Below, piece after piece: positions 56,700 to 64,000 of a DNA stretch of 64,000 nt (positions are counted from its first letter, which is position 1; every line of letters begins with the position of its first letter). A program made the translations under genes and the position numbers. The stretch is from positions 72,987,335 through 73,051,334 of the forward strand of contig NC_092354.1 in the NCBI RefSeq assembly GCF_963676685.1, given 5' to 3'. The notes under the pieces were generated by a model. The model searched no databases. It was not told the origin of the DNA and saw nothing but the letters and a program-made list of their open reading frames with translations. This DNA comes from Mytilus edulis (lineage: Eukaryota; Mollusca; Bivalvia; Mytilida; Mytilidae).

Positions 56700-57470
56700 C
56701 CTGTAAAAACTAAACCAATTTTAACCCCGCCACATTCTGTATGTATGTGCCTGTCCCAAGTCAGGAGCATGTAATTCAGTGGTTGTCGTTTGTTTATGTG
56801 TAAAATATTTGTTTTTTTCGTTCTTTTTATGGCCCCGCAACGAAGTTGTCGGTGCCATATAGTTTTACCCTTGTCCGAAATTCCGTAATTCCGTAATTCC
56901 AAAATTCCGTAATTCCAAAATTCCGTAATTTCGAAATTCCGTAATTTCGAAATTCCGTAATTCTGTCATTCCGTCAAACCATTATACAGAGTTTTTTTGG
57001 CATGTAAGTTAACCATGATGAGTTACAGATCAAGTTTAAGTTTCGTTCCGCTCCACTATTTTTTGCCAAAATAACGGGCTTTGGACTGAGAAATTGTTGA
57101 AAACCACAGTTATACGGACTTTTTTTGTAAACGCCTTCAGATATTGGGCTGATTTTTGATATGTGAGACTACCATCATGTTTGTGTCCACATGTGTTTAT
57201 ATTGAAATTGCAGATTTTTCAACTTTTTGGGACGGGGCCATTCGTGTCGCTTTGACACATCTAGTTTTTATATATATAAAGAAGGCCGTTAGTTTTCTCG
57301 TTTGAATTGTTTAACCTTGTCATTTCGTGGCCTTAGATAGCTGACTATGAGGTATGGGCTTTTCTCAATATTGAAGGCCGTACGGTGACCTATAGTTGTT
57401 AATTTCTGTGTCATTTTGGTCTCTTGTGGAGAGTTGTCTCCTTGGCAATCATACCACATCTTATTTTTTT
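56700..57470 (-). repeat. Dispersed repeat family 1, inverted, interrupted by another element
   Basis: Reverse complement of the element at 42640: starts near accccgccacattctgtatg and resumes after the insertion at ggccgttagttttctcgttt, ending at gcaatcataccacatctt. The insertion at 56831-57266 splits it. Confidence 0.7.
56831..57266. mobile_element. Nested element with aattccgt minisatellite
   Basis: Begins ggccccgcaacgaagttgtc and ends gggacggggccattcgtgtc followed by gacacatctagttttta. An aattccgtaattcc-type array of about 90 nt lies at 56876-56966. It sits inside the family-1 repeat, with ttttta on both sides as a possible target duplication. The start and end carry ggccccg/cggggcc, a short inverted match. 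Confidence 0.65.
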
Positions 57471-58054
57471 TTATAAATTACACCTCCAACAACTATTGCC
57501 TAAACTATCACTGAATACAAAGAACGCTCAATAAATCAAAAATGCTAAAAAAATATACTTTTCTGTTAAACAAGTCCTTATATTTTTTAAACTACTAGAA
57601 TTTACTTCTTTTATTTGCTCTTCCTTGACCGAGTACTAGATCTTCAATTTCTCTTTTGGACACTGGATGAAGTATTGTTGATACTTTGATGCGATAATTT
57701 TCTTATGTTGACTACTGCATTATATATTTGAGTCAGAGAGTGGCTGTTCATTCAATTAACATACCTACGTCATCTCGTGTCATTTGACTTAAGTTTTAAT
57801 ATTAAATACATCCTATAAGTAGTTAATGTAGTTGCATTTTGTTGATACAAAAACCTTAGATTTTGATGAAAATTGATGCTGCGACTCCGCTCAAAACACA
57901 CACACAAAGCATGGGTAAAACAACACAAGACATCTCGTTTTCATTACACTGTAACAATAACAGTTAGCATGAGTGTGTATATATAATTTAAAGGTAGACT
58001 TTTTTTAATATGGTCTGGTATATTATAATAAGTTACTATGATAAAAACATGTAA

Positions 58055-58700
58055 TCGTCCTAAAAATATATGTACTATTTGCCACTGAACAAGCATCACA
58101 TCATAGGCATTGTTTTATATAGCCTGTTCGGTTCTTTTATATCCTCGTCTTTCAAATATTCCGCTTAAGGAAGAAACCTTTAAACTTCAAAAGAGAGGGT
58201 GTGTTGTTTTTTGGCTAGAGTCAGAAAATTGTATCTCGTAAAGCGCAAACAGCGTTTTTCGACACCTTTTATCAACTTATTTTTTTCAAAATTCCACATT
58301 ATAAGGTATGGGGAATATTGTATTTAGAATATTTTATTTGTCATCTGCTAGACCACAGATATATGTTTTCATATAATTGAGGATCAAAATATTTGTTTAA
58401 GGAAAAAGCACAAAACAGCCCTCCCTTGAAGTTAAATGGTTGAACTCTTAGACGATTCTGATGCAAATAAATCCCGAAAAACGCTTGGGACACATGCAAA
58501 TTATAAAGCGTTGTATTTTTTTTTTATCAACGACACGTACAAATGAATGTATTCGGTAAAATCAGTTTATCAGACTTTTAAAACAAAGGTGTGTCAATGA
58601 TTGAGTCTTTATCATTGTATTATTGGTTGTTATCTTATTGTAATGCGTTTATCTTGTGTACAGATATCAATACACAATTGTTTCACTTCCGGAATGTTAA
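58055..58700. repeat. Upstream block of the second copy (pairs with 1394-2075)
   Basis: Colinear partner of the block described upstream of the first gene. Divergence by substitutions and small indels is visible, so the duplication is not recent. Confidence 0.7.
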
Positions 58701-59866
58701 GGTCAGTATGCTCTGAGTTGTATTATATTATGAATTTGTTATGGCTTTATTTATGTTGATCTGACTTTTTTTGCAAATTGCAAACAGACAAATAAAAATA
58801 GTATCAACTAGTTTCAATTGTAAGAAAGTGTTTAACACTGCAGCCACTTTATATTTTTACTAAAGTCCTCGGTAACAATTATGATGGGAGATTCCGATAA
58901 GATGAAGTTTATCGATTCGAAGCTTTTGTTGACAAATGTATATATATATATACATGTAGTTAAAAGTCTTCACATTGGTAGCGCTAAACATCTCTATTTT
59001 CCAGGTATCTTTACATATTGATTTCTCTCGAATCAAACAAAGTGCATATGAGGTTTGCAATTAATACTTTTAAATGTTAAAAGAAATTTAGGTTTTTACT
59101 GGCCCTTTATCGGTAATTACGTAGTCTATGCTCATTCCGATATATTACAGTTGTTGCGATCTAAACACATCTAAAAAAAAAAGTAAAATCACAATTTTAA
59201 GTTTGTTACTCATATATTTTGTCCATGCAAGTACTTAATCTGTTGGACTGATCAAGATTAAGAAACTATATATATTACCAGTAAAAGGAGTATGCATTAT
59301 TTAGGCGAAGTTTAAGACAGGGATAGGGACTTCACCGAAAACATTGAAAATGAAACATTTCATGCGTCCAAATTGCTGTATTGGATTTACCGTCACCAGG
59401 ATCGCTTAAAGCCGAATTTTGAAAACAAAGGGTGTATAAGAACCTAGAAAGTCAAAGAACTATACTACCAAAAAAAGAAAAAAAATGAAAGCAAAATCCA
59501 TCTAAGGTTAAATATGCCTGGAAAAATTCAAACCTTAGTTTCTAAATATTTTTTTACAGTGACAACGAATTCCGCATATAACTTTGTTGTTGTTTTATTT
59601 GTTTGTTTAAGTTTTCCAAGCGTTTTTTTACTAGTAAGTTAGGTTGACCATTGCGAGAACAAGACCCCAGTGTGCTTTTACGTATGGCAATCACCGATCG
59701 AACACCACATTGTCATTATCTTATGCGTGAGACAACTGCGGAATCCAACGATATATTGCTTATGATGAGTATATTCCATAAGGACGACAAAAGTATTTAG
59801 ATACAATTTATTTCGTTTCATTGAATAATCGGAGGACTTTTTTTTGTAGAACAAACACACTACAGA

Positions 59867-59945
59867 ATGACGATATTTTATTCTCTGTTTTTATTTCTAA
59901 TATTGAGACTTTGTGACTGTCGAGATACAGACCCCCATAAAATAT
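59867..59945 (+). CDS. Second copy, exon 1: signal peptide
   Basis: Same length (79 nt), same start and same donor gtaagt in phase 1 as 3333-3411. The hydrophobic core is YSLFLFLILRLC followed by DCRDTDPH. The conserved start and exon length across the two copies support both models. Upstream tttttgtag is shared as well. Confidence 0.75.
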
Positions 59946-61366
59946 GTAAGTAGACTTTTGACGAACTGCATTTTAATATTGTTATTCAGTTAGACTACAG
60001 ACCTTATATAGCATTTTTTGTTATTAGTTGTGATTGGATTTTAACTATCTAAATGCGAGTACTCACATATTTGTACTATATGTCTTTTTTGTTGTTTGGG
60101 ATTTATAAATACCCTGCCATGTACGGTCTGTGTGTTTCTGCTTTGTATCGATTTGATGAGTTAATCACTTTCAACTGTTTTTTTAAAGTTTGTTCTTATA
60201 TTGTGCTGCAACACCACTGTCCCATGTTAGGAGAGTACATTTTTATCTCTGTAATACCGTATAGTCGGCTATGGAAGGTCCCGACATAAACAATATGAAA
60301 CAATTGAGGAATCTAACGGTCTAATAACTACAAAACAATTTACGAAAAAAAAAGACAGACACACACAGACACAACGAAAACCACGAAGTACAGGTTCCTG
60401 ACTGGGGACATGCACGTCAGGAATGTGGCGGGGTTGAACATGTTTGTGAGCTCTCAACCCTCCTCGACCTGGGACAATGTTGCAATAGCACAACACAAGA
60501 ACAATCTATGAAAATAAGTTTAAAATACCTCGTTTACTCCTCAGGTCCATACAAAGAAGAAAAACATCAAACATTAACACATACCAGACGTGACAGGGTA
60601 TTTTCATCTTTAATCCCGTATAACAAAAAACGACACTAAGTGGAGATCTAGAAGTTCTCGCAGTTACAGTTAGTTCAAAGCCTATAACAACTAATGAAAA
60701 AAATACCATGTATCTAAGACTAATTATCAAGATGCCCAATATATAACAGACTTGTTCCTGTATTGTTATGAATCACAATGTATGACCAAAGTCAGAGTAA
60801 CTATTGTAAGACTTTTGGAAAAAAGGCCGATAATAATATGAATTATAGGCAACCAACTTATAATATGAATTAGCAAAAACGATGTCAAGTCTTGGAATTT
60901 ATAACAACTTTTGGTTGAAGGAACCGCGCGCATATACTTATAATGCAGAGATTTCGGGAGCCCAAGATATTAATCTACTGAATTATTCATATCATGAGTA
61001 TCCATTAGTAATGTTCATATTAATTCCAGAGTGTAATTATAAATTATCAGTGTATGTTTTTCAGTTTCTTTCATCACTGATTGTAATTTTGAATTCTAAG
61101 AGTGTGTTTTTCATTTTTTGTAAATCTCAGTGTGCTAGTTAAGAATTTTAAATCGCGAGTGTGTTTTCTTCAATACTGGCATGTCGACTATTCAAAAAGC
61201 TAACCCGTTCGACAAAAACAACATTTTAGAATGATTTATGTAGTAGGTGAGCATTGACAATGAGTTAACACTGTTTTCTTTTTCAGTTGAAACTCGAAAA
61301 AGATAGCATAATTTATTAGTTATTTGATTCCGCATAAATTTAGAATTTTCTACTTATCCACTACAG
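59946..61366 (+). repeat. Intron 1 of the second copy, with a family-1 repeat fragment at about 60225-60760
   Basis: atagtcggctatggaaggtc, atgtggcggggttgaacatg and ctcgcagttacagttagttc match the family-1 element with decay. Nothing else is recognised in the intron. Confidence 0.6.
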
Positions 61367-61597
61367 CTTGTACAGTGCTTACTACAACCTCAAGGAAACT
61401 ATGGTAACTACAACATTACAATACGAAGACCGGATGTTCATGTAACTTGTGTAAACGACACTACAATTGCCGGAAGTAGTAATGTCACATGCAAAAATGA
61501 TGGGTGGATCCCAAAATTTCCTCATTGTTTAGTGAATTGTCCACCAATACCAGAAAGGCCAGACATTACAACAATAGATACGATATATTATGTAGAG
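61367..61597 (+). pseudogene. Second copy, exon 2: CCP1 with a 5' frame break
   Basis: From GNYGNYNITI onward the frame encodes a CCP1/CCP2 start nearly the same as the first copy (VTCVNDTT, SSNVTCK, FPHCLVNCPP). The first part, entered in phase 1, reads SCTVLTTTS, matching SCAVLINS of copy 1, but runs into a TAA. Relative to copy 1 there are 2 net bases missing around 61386-61396, which is not a homopolymer, so a real deletion is more likely than a sequencing slip. No alternative acceptor that I tried restores frame. Confidence 0.7.
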
Positions 61598-62211
61598 GTA
61601 AGATCATCCCATCTTATATATGTTTATAATATCAACAACAGGTCAAATTGGAGCAGCTTATGCATTTTGGAAAGCCCCTCCCCATGCACCTTATCGTTAT
61701 TTTCTGCCATTACTGGACATCACACAGGTTCCTGTAAAATTTTGACGTAATTATACAAAATATTTGACGCCGCAATGGAAAACAGATTGTTGTATGACGC
61801 CGATAGTTCAAACAGGATAAATTATAGGGTCAATCGGGAATAGGGATAAGGTGCATGCCCATTATAACCGAAAAAAGTGTTTACATCAAAAGGATGAGGT
61901 GTCTTTGAAAAGGTGAACAGTAAACCGTTCATGTGTTAAAATTTGAAAATTATATTTAATTTGAAAATAACTTTTTTGATTTGCTATAGAAGACCATTAT
62001 TATTCTGTACGATTAAAGTTTACATGTATTCGTAAAATAATCCCAAGCCAGCTTTACAGAAAATTAGCTAATGCTCAACTCAAGTTAATGAATTGGTACC
62101 CATCATGTTGCTCATGAAATATACTGATTCAGATATGTCATAGATAAATAAAAATGGAATTGAACAGTTATAAATTTCTCTAAAAATGATGCAAATATTT
62201 CGATATTTCAG

Positions 62212-62347
62212 ACAAAGGACAAAAATCGTGCAGCCGGTACAACGATTTCCCTTTCTTGCGTGGAACCAGGATATATTGTAGACGGTTCATCTAGAATTAC
62301 ATGTCAATCAGATAGATCTTGGAAACCTAACATTCCAAAATGCAGAC
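62212..62347 (+). CDS. Second copy, exon 3: second half of CCP2
   Basis: 136 nt, same phases as 7693-7828. It encodes KDKNRAAGTTISLSCVEPGY and ITCQSDRSW to PKC. All expected Cys, Gly-Tyr and Trp positions are present. This exon on its own is intact. Donor gttagt. Confidence 0.78.
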
Positions 62348-63024
62348 GTTAGTATTTGATGTTATGTTTTTGTGATGTTTAATCATTTGTTCTAAACTTG
62401 TCCAGCGGTAGTTGTCTTGTTGCCATATCTCCTAACGAGCAAATATGAGTTATTGCATTATGGAATCGATCATCGATAACATCAAGGAATCTTCCTGAAT
62501 TAAATACTTACTTATTTTTCAAGAGGGTATTGTAAGGATGACGTTATTTCAGATAAATGTTTTTTTTAATAACCAAACTATATCATCATACTCATACAAA
62601 TAAATCTTGAGGTCGACAGGGGTCAAACACAATCACCCTTTAAACTCATATAATTATGAATAGCTGCGTTTTGACGCCCTTCTTATATCCCCGAATGGAA
62701 CGTTTTAAAATCTTACTAACTATAATAATGCTGAAGTTTATCCTTCCCCTATAGAAAAAAAGTTGAGAACGCCAATGAAAAAACAAAAACAAAGAAGAAA
62801 ACTCTTTATTATGTATTTTTCATTTGAAAGCTGTTCAAGACCATTAGACATGTTGCTTCTAAAACAACATTTTCTGATATAGATATAAGATAAAACTATG
62901 AATGATACACATGTAGATTGAAGAAAATATGTTATAAACTCGGAATTACACAACTAACAAGCCCTTAAGATCGATAATAGTACAAATTGAAAATCAACTT
63001 ATGGTCCCTTTTATTTTGCTACAG

Positions 63025-63141
63025 CTAGAAAGTCCCCCCCCCAGATAGACGGTGGATGACGATTTTAGCTATAGCCGGTCCGACAGCCTTAGTTTTGGTA
63101 GTTTGTGTGATTGTTGTAGGAAAATTATTGCTCAAACAAAG
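63025..63141 (+). pseudogene. Second copy, exon 4: transmembrane exon with C9 frame break
   Basis: Downstream of the C run the frame reads RRWMTILAIAGPTALVL and on to KLLLKQ, homologous to the first copy's helix, with donor gtaatc in phase 2. The nine-C run at 63034-63042 puts the entry frame out of register and gives a TGA; ten Cs would restore it. The exon is 117 nt against 115 in copy 1, which is not a multiple-of-three difference. Confidence 0.7.
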
Positions 63142-64000
63142 GTAATCATTATATTAATTTAAATTGTCAATAGGAAAACGAACAAAACAAGACAAGACTG
63201 GCATGTTTATATAAATAATTTGCGATATTGGTTCATTGATAATCCGGATTTTGATGGGTTTATGTTGCTCAGTCCTTTATTTTAAATGTTGTGTGATATC
63301 TATCGTTCTTTGATGTTTGATCTTTTTTGTTAATAGCCATAGCGTTGTCAGCTTTTTTCGAACTTGATAATGTTGGTATCTTATGCCTCTGGTTTTTTTT
63401 TTAATAGGATGGAGAAGTTATGTAGAAATTTATTATGATGTGGCTATAAACTAACTTTTAGTAGTAGCAAGTATTCTTAAAAAATTAGATACGTACTGTT
63501 TGTATTTTGTTTGTATGTCAGTTGTTTTTGTGCTTCGTGATAATTCTATGACAAACACCATAACAGTTTTAGAGTTAACTTTATTTTTGCACCACTGTCA
63601 AAAAATAGGGGATGGGTTACACGTATGAGGTCACTAACATGTTAAATCCTATAGCTACTACATTCGATATATATCAATACCAAGTCAGGAGACTTATTAA
63701 GTGGTTGCTGCTTGTTGATATCTGTCATTTTTATTTATTGTTACATACTGCACTCTGTGTTTGAAGTTCATGCATTTTCTGCGTATTTTTTCATGATTTG
63801 TATATAATAAGTTCACTAACGCCATCTGAATATTACTCTTTTCATTAATTTATTCATTATTCATAATTTTTTTTATAAATTTGAACTACATTATAAAATT
63901 GTGATTACAACTGTTTCGTATAGTTCACCGACTACACTTGACCTATGTTGGATTGTTGATTGATTAGCATTTCTTTTAAATAACGATTTATTTTATTTAC
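63142..64000 (+). other. Right edge: downstream of the second copy's transmembrane exon
   Basis: Only a repeat fragment at about 63290-63390 (ccatagcgttgtcagctttt) and AT-rich sequence. The next exon of the second copy, whatever it encodes, is outside the window. Confidence 0.5.

Larger units (their letters stand above)
53538..59866. other. Region between the two gene copies
   Basis: No coding exon recognised. It contains the paired foldback elements (54350-55128), a (gtaa)n microsatellite, an inverted family-1 repeat with a nested insertion (56700-57470) and the upstream block shared with the first gene (58055-58700). The other stretches look plain. Confidence 0.5.
59867..63141 (+). pseudogene. 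Second, frame-broken copy of the CCP-transmembrane receptor part
   Basis: Four exons at 59867-59945, 61367-61597, 62212-62347 and 63025-63141 match exons 1-4 of the first gene in order, strand, splice borders and most residues. Introns are shorter (about 1.4 kb, 0.6 kb and 0.7 kb). Two exon lengths do not keep frame: exon 2 is net 2 nt short relative to the frame, and exon 4 has a C9 run that needs one more C. Read as spliced, translation stops early in exon 2. It may be a pseudogene, an allele with indels or an assembly error at the C run. Caspase exons, if any, would lie beyond base 64000. Confidence 0.75.

Overview
The window is AT-rich eukaryotic DNA from an intron-rich, repeat-rich animal genome. 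Dispersed repeats that I recognise from memory as typical of marine bivalves, above all mussels (Mytilidae), occur throughout, so I infer a mytilid-like bivalve; no search was run. There is no bacterial gene organisation, rRNA, tRNA or CRISPR array that I can support. Almost all long open frames are chance or repeat-derived; the real genes are short exons joined across introns.

Main content: on the + strand, twelve exons between 3333 and 52531 keep a compatible splice phase at every junction and give one predicted 693-residue protein. In order it has a signal peptide, two sushi/CCP domains, one transmembrane helix, a caspase domain with catalytic His and Cys, a RanBP2-like zinc finger, an acidic/polar linker and a C-terminal region with three trefoil-like repeats. 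Taken at face value it is a type I membrane receptor with a cytoplasmic caspase. The join across the 30.8 kb intron (8657-39411) is inferred. It rests on matching phase (2 to 2), on the caspase exon having no start codon of its own, and on the absence of another recognisable upstream coding exon. The caspase keeps its catalytic dyad but has Leu, Asp and Met where classical caspases have the Arg, Gln and Arg that bind the P1 aspartate. It also lacks the usual p20/p10 linker.

A second head-to-tail copy of the receptor part (signal peptide, two CCPs, transmembrane exon) starts at 59867 and runs to the right edge. It carries two frame breaks, and any caspase exons would lie outside the window. 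The sequence upstream of the two first exons is also similar, so whole gene units were duplicated.

The large intron holds a decayed LINE (about 9040-11690), minus-strand relics of another receptor-type gene (11930-16144), a 335 bp MITE, many dispersed repeats, a retroelement reverse transcriptase relic (23865-24330) and a recent tandem duplication of about 5.7 kb (24755-30411 and 30412-36500). The second unit contains a 360 bp LTR-like insertion and a 158 bp inverted local copy. Introns within the caspase part and the stretch between the two gene copies hold more repeats, hairpins and minisatellites.
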